A stretch of DNA of 64,000 nt from Letharia columbiana (GCF_014066305.1 NW_023501075.1:325001-389000); one strand, 5' to 3'; shown: positions 1 through 12,420, counted from the first letter of the stretch. The notes: generated from the letters alone by a model not told the origin. Numbers and translations are program-made.

Positions 1-899
1 TTCTCCGTAGAGTTCGGCGTCTTTCCGTGAGCTTGTTTTTGTCCATGCACGTTGCGAATCCCATCTTGTCCGCGGCAGATACAGTTTTCGTCTGCAAAAT
101 GGACATTCGATAGTGGCATTGGGGTGATCATTTAGACTGTTCCATCTATAGCCTGTCGAATCCTCGAAGCCTTCCATCGCTGCCTGTGTTGCGCTGTATT
201 CGAAGGTATTGTTATCGATGCAGGGGTCGATGACCGCCCATGGCAAGCCAGCTCTCCAAAATTTCATCTTTCCTTGACGGAGGCAGTCTTCGAGAAAATC
301 TCTTGGGTTGAGCATGTATGCATGCCAAACCATGATCACATCTACTGAGATTAGTACATTTACATGATCCATATCTCTCCACAAGACTCACCAAGAGGAG
401 GCAAATGGTCTTTGCTCCATTCCAACCGCTGACCAGCATCTGGGCTTTGACTGAAGACAATGGGGATCTTGCTCTGGCCAAGAAGCCTTTTGGTCTCGTC
501 GTTGGGTTCAACGCATGTGGTCCACCATCGTTCGAATCGTTTGGAAGCCTTGTGAACGTAGACTTGCCAGCGCTTCTCGCGGATCTTTGTCAGTAGTTCG
601 GCGCGTTCCCGGTCGGATTCGCCAGCATCGGCGAAAGCATCGTTAATGCCGAAACGACCATCTTCAAAGGCAACATCCTCACGAAGCTGATGAAAGGCTT
701 CGAGGAGCTTGAGATGTGCGATACAGACGTCAGGGGTTGGTTTGGGGGAAGGGATTAGGTTGAGATTGGAGAAGGCTGCAGTAATATCAGGCACCTCAGA
801 GTGGTATTCGCCCTGTGTGTAGGCTGGAGGTGGGGGCGAATCGTTGGGTGGAGTGGGAAGGCCATTCTTCCCGGTTGCCGTCGCTTTTGAAGTGGGCAT
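1..899 (-). CDS. GRDP/DUF1399-like protein, 3' end cut by window edge
   Basis: Model: complement(join(<1..344,392..899)). Exon 1 starts at the ATG at 899 (MPTSKATATG) and ends ...LPPL. A 47-nt intron (GTGAGT..CAG, 345-391) follows, and exon 2 resumes VDVIMVWHAYMLNPR and stays open to base 1. The block around LPPLVDVIMVWHAYMLNPRD, followed by an acidic/aromatic stretch and a CPFCRR pair, is the pattern I know from fungal glycine-rich-domain-like proteins (PF07173, DUF1399). Members of this family are poorly characterised; many carry a CxxC pair as seen here. The N-terminal 30 residues are Pro/Ser rich and probably disordered. The C-terminal half lies outside the window, so length cannot be judged. 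The splice join restores the motif exactly, so the exon structure is well supported; the biological role is not known. Confidence 0.75.
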
Positions 900-1573
900 C
901 TTTTGTATCTCTTTTCTTTTTAATGCTCTTCGCGATTAGAGAGAAGATGTAGATATGCGCATACTCTGATGTGTGGTGGCTCTTAGAGGATATAGGTATA
1001 CATTTATATCTGATGCGTCTTACGGCACGTAGGCTCGATTTGCGGCGGGCAGTGCTTCTGCTTTCTGCCTTGCGACGATAGCTATAAAGTAGTTATTGCC
1101 CCCCCCTCCTCGTCAAGTCTTTCTAGAAAGGGTTTAGCGGATGTAGCGGGCTCATCAACGGAGCCGGGATTTAGCGTCAGCTTTGCTATTTTAGGTGTAG
1201 CTTCCTACGATGGAAGCTTTTTAGCCGGATTCCAGATGCGCAGTTCCCGCTAAGCCTTCGGAAGGCTCACTGGCACATCATTGGGCAGTACCTTACTCTA
1301 CCTTCCCTTACCTATCCATTGATTCCCCCACTAAAGCTTCATGATGCTTAATGAGACCTCATAGGTGGCCACATAACCTTGATGGTTACCTACCTTAACC
1401 TAACCCTATGAATGACCATGAGTGAGATGGGGCTGTTTCGAGACTCGATGTTGTGACGAGGTAATCTTACAGCAGTCAAGATTGAAAGTCCCTTGAGCAT
1501 CAGAAGTAGAGCTCAAGGTTGTTCAGTCGTCACTAATGCAGCCAAAACATCGTACAAGCTGGGATGAATGGTA
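900..1573. other. intergenic, no gene seen
   Basis: Upstream region of the GRDP-like gene. It has a short C8 run near 1100 and AT/GC-balanced sequence. No ORF, tRNA or repeat here is convincing. Confidence 0.5.
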
Positions 1574-2242
1574 CTAGGCTGAGAGTGCTGCTGAATCCGG
1601 AAGCGGGGCTTGGAAGAAATTGCTGAGTATGCCGTTATTCCGGAGGAGGTGGTGAGTATATATCAGAGTGCCGAGAACGATGGGCGAAAGCGCGTAGCTG
1701 GTAAAGATGAAGGCGGAGATGGAGGTCGAGGATGCGAAGACGCCAGGGCCACTGTTACTGCCGTAGATGGACACGCATGTTTTTTTCTTTTTAACCAGGA
1801 AGCTGAAGTCAGAAATGCGAGGGCAGAAGATGAACGGAGAAGACGATGAGCGCGATGACGCGAGAGTATTGGACAGTGGTGAAGAAGAAGAAGAAGTAAT
1901 AAGCAATCCCTATAAGGGACGTCCCAAATCATCGTCCAAGAAAAGGGAGAAGTACACTAATCATCCCAAAAAAGAAAATCTCGCACACAACAAAAAGTTT
2001 CGGCAAGCATTAGATCTCCAACACCTGCTCCAACACCAGCTGCCTTACCAGCAAAGTACATACGGCATCATCTGCAGCCAACCCACAACCAGCATCCCCA
2101 CCCTCGCCTCCTCGCCCCCCACAAACCTCGCACAAATCTCCCACCGCATCCGCGCAAACTCGACCGGGTAATCACGGCCCGGGGCTCCGTCCACGACATC
2201 GGTAGAGTGGGCGGGAGTCAACGGATGATGTATCCAAGGCAT
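1574..2242 (-). CDS. possible small two-exon membrane protein, unrecognised
   Basis: Tentative model: complement(join(1574..1757,2049..2242)), about 125 aa. Exon 1 (ATG at 2242) has mostly G/C-ending codons and finishes in a hydrophobic stretch (VGMLVVGWLQMMPYVL) at a GTAAGG donor. The acceptor CAG at 1758-1760 keeps frame into a second hydrophobic stretch (SAFIFTSYALSPIVLGTLIY) and a stop. The intron would be 291 nt, long for this window, so a further small exon is possible. The opposite strand at 2050-2170 also has codon bias, so the strand is uncertain. I do not recognise a family. Neighbours are an MFS gene upstream on the same strand and the GRDP-like gene downstream. Confidence 0.22.
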
Positions 2243-2799
2243 GTTCTGACCTTGTCGATTTGGATCTGGATGTGGATCAGGGGAGAGGAGGACACGAGTG
2301 GGGGGAGGCGAGGTTATGTGAGTGCGTCAGGATTCCGGAGGCGGTGTTTGAGGGTGTTTGTATTGCTCTGCCGGCGGTTAGTACAGAGGCGTTCGGGAAT
2401 AAGGCGGATGGGTTGGAAGTTGAGCGAGGAGCAGATGGGGAGGGCGATGGGGATGGGGTTTCAGTTTGGGGGCGGGGGTTTTCCAGTTTGTTGTAGCTAG
2501 GCTTCAAGGTAAGGGCTGAGGTAGTTGAGTGAAGTGAATAGCAGTAACGAAGAGTTTGTAATATGTAAGATGCGCGCCCGTCAATGAATGCCAACGTTGC
2601 CGTCCTGGAAGCTGGCTCAGGCGGCTTCGTTATCAGGAGGTAAGTGTATTGGTGCTTCATCTGCTGCCTGTGGTTTTCTGCGACCGTAATATGGAATTCT
2701 TTTTTGCATAGTGCATCAGCGCATACCTTACCAACAACAGCAGGATTTTTTGGAAGTATGATCACCTACCTGATCCCTCCCCACCTCCAAATTCAAACA

Positions 2800-4577
2800 T
2801 CAAGGAATCCTCCCACTCATCCCCTCCCTCCAACCTGCTCCATACCTCCTCAACCCTTCCACCGCCAACATTCCCGTCACCAGCATCACGATCCCCGCAG
2901 CAGTGAACAACCACCCATTACCCATGACGTCAATCAGCGGCTGCGCGATGGCAAAACCGACGCAGGCGAAGAGGTTGCGACCCATGGAATTGAGGGCGAC
3001 GCCGGATGCGGGTTTGTTGGGGAGGAGCTCGGTGACCATGGTGGTGACGAGACCGAAGAGTATCATGCTGGAGGCGCCGAAGAGGAAGCCGGCGATCATC
3101 TGACGTGAGTCATTAGCTGGTCGTCAATGTGAGGCGCCGGGGTAGAGGGGGGAAAAAGGAGACTCACGGGAACCCACCAAACGACACCCTGCTGCACCAC
3201 CCATCCGTACCAAACCAACAACGAGGCAAACACCCCAACGCCCAGCCACGCATTACCTCTTACCCTGTCTTCCGGCCTGTAGATCAAGCCCCCGCCTTCG
3301 CTCTCATCTCTGTACCTTCCCGCCTTCCTCGCTTCCCGCGCCATGATCGAATCGCTCCATTTGCCTCCATAAACACTTCCCAACAGGCACCCGACGCCGA
3401 TGGGTATGTAAATGCACCCTACGACTGTTGGCGATAACGAGTACGGCGGACGCGAGAAGGTGGATTGGTAGGAAATGTTGAGCAGGCCGGTAGTACCAAA
3501 GGCTATGCTGGCGATGTAGATTGTAATTGTTATGGCGGGAAAGCGGAGGTATTCTAATGCGTGGAAGGGTCCGATCAAAATGTCGCCGACAACGCCTGGA
3601 TTGAAGCGTGTTATTGGAGGAGCAGGCTCATTTTCAGTAGATTGTGAGTTGCTGCGAGATCTTTCGAGTCGGACGGTAATGACTGTCTGCCTGGGCGAGG
3701 TTTCGGGCAGATTGAAAATGATAAGGACCAAGACGACGCCTCCGTAGATTGCCAAAAACCACTGCGTGGCCCTCCATCCCCACGTTTCTGTCAGTATTCC
3801 ACCGAGCAGCGGGCCCAGCACCAAGCCCACACCCAGGTTTCCCAAATAATAGATACCCATTGCAGCACCGCGTTCCTTGGGCTCCCACATATCTGCAACA
3901 GTACCCGCACCCACTGATTGGAAGGATGAGGCAGCGCTAGCACTCAAAAAACGCATGGCGAGAAGCATGCCGATATTTTTTGAAATTGCGGCTAGTACAC
4001 TCCACAGCACAAAAAGAAAAAAGGAGACAATGTAAACTGTGCGCCGGCCTAAGTGCTCTGAAAAGGCAGACCACCAGAGGGGGCAGAACGCTATGCCAAT
4101 TTTGGAGAGGGAAAGGGTCAAGTCTGCTAAGTTGAGACTGGTGTGGAGGTCCGATGCTGTATCTTGCAATGAGGCTAAAGTATGATGTATAAATTAGTCA
4201 AGAGATAGCCGTGCAATTTGCTTGTTGATATTTGTTAGCTAAGCACTTACGGTAGAAGATGTTTTCGCCCTGGAGGTAGGTTAGTATTCCATGTTCTCCT
4301 TGGAGGCAAAAGGCGTTTAGAATCTTACAGTGGTAATGACTGCAGCTCCTGCTGACACGGTGAAGGTGATGAGCCATTTGATGCTTCTGCTGTACTCTTT
4401 CGAATTTTCCAATTCAGAAATGAGCGTTAGTTGACTCAGAAGTCCACGTCTTTTGGCTTTTGGAACGATCGTGGGGGTCATCGATGTCGAGGTCTCTGAT
4501 GTGGGTGATTTGAGCCCACGATTAGGAGTAGAAGCCTTGCTTTGTGACGTCAAAGGGGTGGAATGCATATTATTCAT
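2800..4577 (-). CDS. MFS drug/polyamine-type transporter (DHA1 family)
   Basis: Model: complement(join(2800..3099,3168..4174,4251..4269,4329..4577)), 524 aa, including a 19-nt micro-exon (GENIFY). All joins keep frame: ITT|GENIFY, FYP|SLQD and VVWWVP|MIAGF. The N-terminal 60 residues are Ser/Thr rich and cytosolic. The membrane part carries the MFS signature between helices 2 and 3 (SEHLGRRTVY), a motif-C-like helix 5 stretch (GNLGVGLVLGPLLGGI) and a long central cytosolic loop (NSQSTENEPAPP). The WWSAFSEHLGRR and GAGTVADMWEPKERGAAMG blocks are typical of the fungal DHA1 H+ antiporters of the Qdr/Dtr1/Tpo type, which export drugs, polyamines or wall precursors across the plasma membrane. The substrate cannot be read from sequence. 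Length is normal for 12 helices. The start at 4577 is the first ATG; a second in-frame ATG lies three codons later. Confidence 0.88.
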
Positions 4578-7500
4578 CTCGCTGATGGATGCATTAGGTA
4601 GAATTCATCTTTGAATGTTGTGTCCATATCGTGTCGGATATTTATGGCGGCCACTTGGACACGAAACTCGCCGAGACAGCCGTAGATATCTAACAGATCT
4701 ATGCGCAGAAGGTTCTCACCGACCCTGGTTCTAATCTTTTTGGGATCTATCCGCAGGCGGAAAGTCTTAATTATATAGAAAATTGGATTCAGGATCGCTA
4801 GTAAGGAACCTTTCCATGTCGCTTGCAGTCAGATATCGAATACTGTTCAGTGCGTGTAGATCCGCTCGGGACACGGGCTGAACGGATTGGCCGTGCGGTG
4901 TCCATCACTTCTGAATCTCATGACGGATGTCAGGGAAGACTGACAGGTACATCGCGCAAAAAATATCGTAGGGTAGTGGCCAGCTAAAGCACGGGAGAAT
5001 CTCAATTGCGCGTTGACCGTTGAGATTGAGATTCTCATCTATCTTGCGACGTCGATCGAAAAGTAAAGTCGTTTGAAATATTTCCCTTTCCAGTAAGGAC
5101 CCAATTTGTGAACTTCGAGAACACTGGCAAAACGGAAGTCAAACCACCTCCCCTGCCAATGTGGGGAGATGGAAATCGTTGAGCTAACCAGTCTTGCGCA
5201 CCAACCAGACGGAATTACCGAAATGCTGGAGCACTGAAACCCACAAGTTGCATATTGAACAAGCATGCAGGATAATTTGACATGCAGTTTCCCCGCAATA
5301 TGCCCGTCACAACGCACAGACTTGTTAGTTTTGCACCCAGACGAAATTTGAATCAGTTTCGACATGATACTTAGGTATTCGAGTGCGTTGGCAAAAACAT
5401 AGCCTTGAGAATGTTACAAGGTATGGAGCGATGAACAGCAGCCTGTGAGATACTGGAGAACTTGAATGGACGGCGTCTAGAGGAGGCACTTGCGCAACGA
5501 CCGCCAGGTTTGTGGGGAACGCCGCACCGCCATCCGCATGCAGAGACGTTGAGGTTTAATGAATCCCACAGATGTGCAGTTGACAGATGCGCAAGCGGTG
5601 CGGATCGGACAACAGATGGGAGATAACAGCATCTGAAAGGGGCGCGATCGACCTTTTCTTTAGCCAAAGACTTGCAGCATACGTATCAATGCCTAACTGG
5701 ATGCGTAACACATCACCGAAAAAAGCAATCTTCTTGCATGCAAAAGATTCAAACCACTAACCGTCGAGAATTAGGCAAGACTTTCCTGTGTAGGAGAGAG
5801 TGTGATGGGGTTGATATGCACGCATGAGTGCAAAGTCGGCGCTATTGCATGTCCAGATCCTGGCGCTACGCTTAGGCACCAGCGAGCGCCGACGGTCAGG
5901 TACACAGCGAAAAGGGAGCAGGACCTCATACCAGTGTATGCAATTCTTTGGAGCGCTCTGGACCTGGTCGAGCCACCTCGTTTACAGGTTCTTCTCTGTT
6001 TGGAAGCTCTGCTACCCTCTGAGCATCCTACGAAAGAAGCTGACGTCGGACCCAATTTTCCCAAGTGCATGGTGATAGTAAGTAACTCAGTACTTCAACG
6101 GCTGATCAGGGGCCCCTCCGTTCGTACTGGGTCCCGATATTGTGGGGCATGACCTCGACATGTGCTTCGTTCCCGGAAATAAGGAAATATATTGACGAAG
6201 TTCATGCCATACTAGTAAGGAGCCCAGCAACCGAAAACCTTGCATTGCTTTCGTTACCAAGCGCTCGACATGTCAAATCCCCGGTTCTGAGGTTGAATGG
6301 CTCTGTAGTCGAGTTGGTACCGGTCCTTTCGGCAGTTATAGCAAAGGGCAGATGACACTCATCTACCAGCTCCGTTGCTACATAGCCGAGCCCAAACCAA
6401 GGCTTCAGGCTCTTTGTGAACGGATACTCTAGCGCGAAGACTACTGCACAAGTCCATAGCATGAAATAGCTCGAACGAATCGGAACCCGGACTAGCACTC
6501 TCAGTGTGGAATGTACCGAGCCGCCTGAGATGTAAGTGGGGTATGGGATCATAGATGGCTCTAGTGCTCTCGTAGCGTCGGTAGCTGGGTGAGGACATCA
6601 AGCCTTTGGCAAATTCGGAGTCGGGGTCGGAGGATGACGGAAGGAAGAGGGACTTACGATCTATTATATTGTCAAAGATGATCAATGCTGGGTCAATGTG
6701 AAGAAGAAGAGAAAAACAACAATAGACCAGTGGTGAACATACGCTAGGACGCATTCTTGTGGTTCGGACTCGCACGGTGTCTGAGCGAGTCATATTGGCT
6801 CCTTTGAGTGCTATCACAACAATGAGCTGCCAGCTCCACGTAGACGAAATGTCAGCAGAATGCTGAAACATACGGCAACAGACTTCACGTTTCCGGCCCG
6901 AGTTGACTGAGAATTCATGACGCTGGTTCATGAATGCTGATGAGCGAGGCAATGAGTCTGCGAGAGCAATTGCTGACAAACCATTATTGCCAGGGTCCTT
7001 CCCCTGTTGTTAGAGGTATTTAGTTCGTATTAGGTTCGATTCCTAATGGCGCTGGTACAATGGTGTTGCGGTGCTTTTTATTTTCTTCCCCCGTACAAGA
7101 TAGTTATTTTGATTAGGCAGGAAATGATCAAGACGAAGAGAAAGGGAGATGTCCTTCCAAGGGCAAAGATTTTTCCGCTAGGAGGCCTTGAATTCTTCGT
7201 CACTTTCATTGGGCTGCCTACTTGCGAGGGGGCTTTCAGTCAGTGGACGTTCCAAAGCGCGCATGGTTGCTGCCAGCCTGCCTTCGGTATTGGCTCCGGG
7301 TGTGTATAAGTGAAAAGTCTCCGTTGAGATACGTCTTGCCGCTGTGCAACAGGCCGACGTTCAATGATGTACCAAATATCTTTCGGAAACATCCTCTTTG
7401 CAGAGCAAGATGCTGGCTAAGATGAGAATGAAGGAGATCCGAGCTCATGGGGAGATCCTCCGCTACGAGTACTAGTACTCTAGCGCCGGAGACAAGTCGG

Positions 7501-7592
7501 CCCTAAGACAATTCGATAGAGAAGTCGCGCCTGCTCCACAAGAGAATCTTCATCATCCCACTATCTACACACCTCTGTTTGGATTCACTGCC
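4578..7592. other. 3-kb gap without a recognisable gene
   Basis: Several short ORFs occur on both strands. The longest is 206 codons on the minus strand at 6359-6979, with no codon bias or family resemblance I can see. The stretch is not AT-rich, so it is not a RIP block. A gene with several small exons cannot be excluded. Confidence 0.4.
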
Positions 7593-9145
7593 ATGGCTAG
7601 TTCATACGACGAAGAGCATAGCCAACTTTTAGTAAGGCTGGCTACAGGTTTCGGTGCGATGCTGCAACAGGTCCAGGAGCTGGCAAACAAGAACACAGAG
7701 CTTGAGCGACGACTTGCTCGCGTCCAAGTAGAGGTATCTTCATCCCCTCATTTCCTCGTTCTATCCGCCTTGCTATGATGTTACACAATAGCTCTAGATC
7801 TAGAGTCACTAATGTGACGGTGATCGACAATATACCGATAATTTCTGAGCATCCACAATGGTTTCGTTCTACCTGGTTACCTTGTATTTGCGACTGCTGA
7901 CTGGTTCCAATGCTATAGGCTCAGTACTTGACCCGATTCGACGGACCTCTATCTGTGAATGGCTCTCCAGATCAGCTCCAGGAAAAGCAGGACCGCTATT
8001 CGGGGCCAAGACGCCACCACTCAAGCTCAGAATCTGGAGAGGAACAGACCTTTATGGGGATAGAAGACCAAAAAAACGCCGTGGCAATTGCAGACGGCGT
8101 GGAAGCTTGGAAGACAGTCACTGATGGGAAAGGACCTTTATGGCGTCGTTACAACGCCCAAAAGTCACATGAACAGCGGACCCGAGATTTCGCGGAGGAA
8201 CCCCCCAAGCAAGATGCAATGCCTAAAGGCCACCCTGCTGTAGATCAGAAGATCTCAGAGAATGCCGAGTGCCCATTCGCTGCGATGTCTCATTTGGGCG
8301 AACACAAGACTATCAAGGTCGAGTCTTCAGTGATTCCACGACCTGACTCGCTACCTACGCCACCACATACCCAAGAGCATTTCGCTCGTGTCCCTCATGA
8401 GGACGTCCACCAGAGACACGAATCTCCTCCACCATCGACTTCGGGATCGATTTCCAAGTGTCCTATACGTATGCTCGACGAACGCTCTCCCGAGGAGATT
8501 GCCGAATTTTTCGAGAATCACAAGCACGAGATCCCGCGAAGTCATGAAGTATGTGTGAGGCGATATCAGAGCAACTCACAGACCATTCGAGAGCTGGACG
8601 CCAAATATGGGAATCTGGCCAACATGATCAAAGGATTGGGTGTGAAGCACCAGCCACTACTGCCCAGTAAAGAGGACGATGAAGAGGACGATGCGGCTCT
8701 GGATACGAAGTCAATGCGAAAGGTGGAGAGTTGGGCACATAATGTCGATGTGGTACATGAGGGCGCAGACATACCGAATGACACCAAGACACATCTTTCG
8801 GGGTCGAATGACAGGGAAGGGCACTTTGACAGACCGCTAAAAGAGATCAGAGTCGGAGAGTCCCCAAGCCGGCCTTGGGGGATCTCCGTCCCCGCTACAA
8901 TTCCACATTTGAACCTAGGTGAGAACGCTTCGACTCCTACACCCAAGGGCGCCCAGACGGAAGCCCGCGATGCACATGTTGGGGATACGGCCAGGATCGC
9001 TACTGGTCACGGGACACATGAGCCTGGGGATGACAAACCACGCATGCTCTTCACGGGTCCAGTGTTCATTGGTTATGGGCCGGAGCAGGCAGCTGTGTTG
9101 ATCAGGGAATGCGACGAGTTGAGAACGCAAGGAGCGAAAGTTTGA
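7593..9145 (+). CDS. conserved fungal protein of unknown function, N-terminal coiled coil and Cys-Pro motifs
   Basis: Model: join(7593..7733,7925..9145), 453 aa. Exon 1 encodes MASSYDEEHSQLLVRL and then a heptad-like helix (about residues 20-46, MLQQVQELANKNTELERRL), a probable coiled coil. A 191-nt intron (GTATCT..CAG) joins in phase 0 to YLTRFDG. The middle is hydrophilic and probably disordered. Two Cys-Pro blocks follow (ENAECPFAAMSHLG and SKCPIRMLDERSPEE), then a well-formed helical block EEIAEFFENHKHEIPRSHEVC with NLANMIKGLGVKHQPLLP after it. The C-terminus has PWGISVPATIP and MLFTGPVFIGYGPEQAA. I recall similar uncharacterised proteins in Pezizomycotina but no named domain. It stands alone, more than 2.5 kb from the next confident gene on either side. 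Confidence 0.75.
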
Positions 9146-10599
9146 CTTTTGGTGATTGATACCCTATGGCTTTCATGGCCTTTACATTCCGACGATACCA
9201 ATGCATCCAATAAGCAAGCACATCTTCACGTTTCACACGATCCGACCCTTTTCAATCATCTCGTAATGGCTTGGAATTGCACAAGCGACCTCAATGACTC
9301 TCTCCACTGCTAAATCACTCCACATCAGCTGCCTCACACCAGTCCCCCACCAATCCTGACCTTACACAAGAGCTCTCTTTTACCATTTTCTTCCGCAGTC
9401 GGTTTGCCAAACACATCTATCTCTCCTCCAACCGCAACCCCAAACCATAAAAGCATGCCTCCGCCCTCCCTACTCCAAGTCTCTCATCCAACCTCTCACA
9501 TCTCATCTCAATTCACATCCATCCCCACAAACACAAACACAAACACCCGACCCCCCAATTCCATCCAGACCATTCTCCGGCCCCAAATCCAAAACGCCGC
9601 CAAATCAGACATCCAAAACCCGACTCAGCTGCGTCCGTGTTCGCCCCACCTCCCCCACAATGCCCACAACACCCTCGGGCCTCCGTATGAGCGCCGCGCT
9701 GACGGGGTGCGTGCGTGATGGGCTACAGGCGGGAGAGATGGGGGCGCGGCTGGGTCGCGGGTGCGGGCGAGGGGAAGGCGGATGCTTTGGCTGGCGGGGG
9801 TGGGGCTGGTGGATCGGGCTGGGTGGGGATAGGGATGGGGATGGGGATGGGGGGGAATCAGTCGGGTGGGAGAGGCGGAGAGGCGGAGAGGCGATGGATG
9901 ACGTGCGAGAGGTTGGGGGACGAGTTGACAGGTTTTGGGTCCTTGAGGGCTTCTGTTGGCTTGGGAGTTGCAAAGGGGGGGGGTGTCGATTCCTTCTTGA
10001 GACGCCGTAATGGTTCGAGGATGGATGGTCGGTTTTGGAGAGTTGCCTCTCTCTGCGATATCTGTATCTTTTGCCCCTGAGCCTGCAGTATGGGGGGTGA
10101 AACCGTTGTTGTTTAGCATAGCATTCCCCTTTCCTTTCCTCTAGACCCTCTCCTTCTCCTCTCCTCTTCGCCCCTTGACCCTCCGTCCCTTCACGTCAAC
10201 GCCATACAGCCATCTCACCCTCCTCCTCCATCCTCCACCCCCTAAAATAGCCTCCCATACTCCGCCTTCATCGCCGCAATATCCCACCGTGTCCGTCAGG
10301 CACAACCGTCATCTTGCCCAGCGACGTGGACGGCGGAGATGCAGAGCGAGGTCTTGGAGCCGATGCTGCCGGCGGGGCAGAGTGGGGAGGGGATGGGAGG
10401 TGGCCGGAGATGTAGATGACGGTGGGGGTGGTGAATGTTTGGGACTGGTGGGGGTGGGGGGTGGGGATTTTGTTTGGTCAGGTAGGTAGGTACATAGGTA
10501 GGTAATCACTTCGATAGTGGGGGCGGGTGGGGTTGTGGGACGCACGAACGTAGGGTCCAGCGGCTGTGGGAAGTTTTCCTTTTTTTTTCGGGAGATTAG
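9146..10599. other. strand-asymmetric low-complexity region with coding-like minus-strand pieces
   Basis: The plus strand alternates C-rich (9300-9660, 10140-10300) and G-rich (9700-9970, 10380-10560) stretches. On the minus strand, 10119-9625 is open for 164 codons with many C-ending codons and a Pro/His-rich product. 10440-10249 is coding-like in one frame, except for a single TGA at 10297-10299 before a further open stretch to TAG. I could not assemble a gene model, and Pro-rich translations are expected from C-rich DNA of any origin. A proline-rich disordered protein or a decayed gene are the two options. Confidence 0.3.
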
Positions 10600-10836
10600 T
10601 CAACTTGGCGTCTGTGGTGGGTGGGTGGGTGTTTGGTTGGGGGATGGGGGCGTGCGAGGACAGGCGTCTCTCTTTGGTGCTGATTGCACCGACTTGCCAT
10701 TTGTTGCCGAGGCAGGCTCTGGGTCAGAGTCGAGGCTCAGGTCGTTGGGGTCCGATTTGCCCCATTCGCTTGCCGAGGGGTGTGCCGGGTCCGGAGGGAC
10801 GGATCGGGTGGTGATTTGGCGGGATGGAGACTGCAT
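10600..10836 (-). CDS. possible exon of an unrecognised Pro/Ser-rich protein
   Basis: Open for 78 codons from an ATG at 10836 (MQSPSRQITTRSVPPD) with clear fungal-like preference for C-ending codons and an acidic patch (SDPNDLSLDSDPEPAS). Upstream, the frame runs through a homopolymer of 16 G on the plus strand (10883-10898), where length errors are likely. Downstream it may connect to the coding-like minus-strand pieces at 10249-10440, but no convincing donor/acceptor pair was found. No family is recognised; treat as a candidate exon only. Confidence 0.2.
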   Translation of the reverse strand: MQSPSRQITTRSVPPDPAHPSASEWGKSDPNDLSLDSDPEPASATNGKSVQSAPKRDACPRTPPSPNQTPTHPPQTPS

Positions 10837-10839
10837 GTC

Positions 10840-11710
10840 TTGGGTCGTGTGGTGTGACAGTTCGGGGGGGACGGGAGAGAAAGGGGGGGGGGGGGGGGTA
10901 AGTGGGTTTTTGGGAGGTCTCGCTTATCTCGTGGGGCTGAGGAGATAGGGATCTTGATAGTGCTGTACAATACTGTGGCTTTTATCTTTGTACGCAATCG
11001 AAGGGGATAAGAGGACTGGAATGGATCTGGGGGAAGTGGACTTCACGAGGAGCCGAGATAGCATCATATATTAATATCTATTGAACAAATAGAAATGCTT
11101 TTTCTGAGGTGTGGCAGCCATACCTTCGCCCGGGTCGGATCCCACGATGAATACGTAGGTATTCATCATTGCATAAAGCGCAGGTGCCTGGTCGAGCCAT
11201 TCTTCAGTCGGGGTAGCTTCAAGGGGTAGCTGGGACCGAGAGTCAGGCCATGCGGTCGGTACCTGTGCCTTTTTTGAACCTGGTTCAATGTTCTGCAGCC
11301 CTGGAGTCCGATAAGGGCATGTCACTGTTGATCATTCTGATAAAGAGGTAAAGTGCAAGGCCGCGCTGAGCGAGTATCGCAATGCAATGCAATGTAGCAC
11401 GCAAGTTCCGATATATTGTCAGAAAGGGGTTCCAAAGAGAGAGAATCGGTCTAGATGACTTCGCAATGATCTTGCTCATACTCTCTGTAGAACGATTGTG
11501 GAGGTCCGTATTTGGATAGGATAGCTTTTGTGGTTCCCGCGATGACGAATCCTTTTGTTGGTCACTTGTCCGATAATTTATGTGGAGCAGCTTCATGAAA
11601 AGGTGCGGCGATAAAAGCCGCCATCGGCAAATCCAGCAGCCAGGTGACGTAGCATGGCATGTCTTCCAACGGAACAGATATTGTGAGATCTCCGCGGGAT
11701 TCAATCGACT
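10840..11710. other. intergenic between low-complexity block and APRT
   Basis: Contains the G16 run at 10883-10898 and ordinary sequence downstream of APRT. A 139-codon minus-strand ORF at 11285-11704 has no recognisable features. Confidence 0.35.
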
Positions 11711-12420
11711 TCAAGTCTTTCCAGACTTGTCCTCCTGGCTTGAGAGCAAAGTGTAGACGGGAGCATTGAGCTTCTCGCGGCCTTTCAGGAAGTCAAGTTC
11801 GAGTACGAAAACGTAGCCAAGCAGTACACCACCCAATCTCTCAACCAGTGATCCAGCTGCAGCAGCGGAGCCACCTGTGGTATCTGTCAACCAACGAACG
11901 TTTTGCTTAGGAGCGTAACCGTACCAGTAGCAATGATGTCGTCTACAATGAGTACCAGCTGTCCCTGTTTGATCGCATCCGCCTGTATCTGGAAGAAGTC
12001 TTGCCCGTACTCTTTCTCATAGCTTGCGGTTTCTGTAGGTCCCGGCAGCTTGCCCTGTTTCCTGACAGGCACAAATCCAGCTCCAAGGCGTAGCGCTAAG
12101 CTTGGGCCGAACAGCCAGCCCCTTGCCTCTAAGCCCACAATGATATCCGGTCTTTGCCCTGGAGCGTAATTGGTCTTGATGTGGAGCTCGAGAGCATGGA
12201 TGAGGTCTTGGTGAAGGGTAGGATCACTGAAGAGAGGTAGGATGTCTTCAAATAAGATGCCGGGAGAAGGAAAGTCCGGGAACTGGCGTAGAGACTTGTG
12301 AAGTCTTATCTTAAGACCGGCGAGTTGGGAGGAGGAGGCGGGCTGATGGGAGGACTGTCCTGAGGTTTCCGTGGCATCTGGACGGTTTCTGGGTGGATGT
12401 GAGGAGGTAGAATCTGGCAT
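11711..12420 (-). CDS. APT1: adenine phosphoribosyltransferase
   Basis: Model: complement(join(11711..11874,11925..12420)), 219 aa. The enzyme salvages adenine: adenine + PRPP gives AMP + PPi, in the cytosol. The 50-nt intron (GTACGG..CAG) interrupts the PRPP-binding loop, and splicing restores VLIVDDIIATGGSAAAAG (about residues 156-172), the type I phosphoribosyltransferase signature. Other family blocks are FPDFPSPGILFEDILPLF, IVGLEARGWLFGPSLALRLGAGFVPVRK and the flexible-loop region with EYG. The N-terminal ~30 residues are a Ser-rich extension beyond the yeast enzyme. I chose the ATG at 12420 (MPDSTSSH). The frame stays open upstream to an ATG at 12588, whose 56 extra codons are Ser/Pro-rich and look like 5' UTR, although an alternative longer form cannot be excluded. 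It has no partner gene nearby. Confidence 0.95.

Noticed and set aside
6359..6979. 206-codon minus-strand ORF
   Set aside because: No ATG context, codon bias or family resemblance; a second overlapping frame is open too. Left unannotated within the gap.
7030..7048. tRNA T-arm-like sequence (TTAGGTTCGATTCCTAA)
   Set aside because: A T-stem and loop are present, but no matching acceptor, D or anticodon arm can be folded from the flanking 75 bases.
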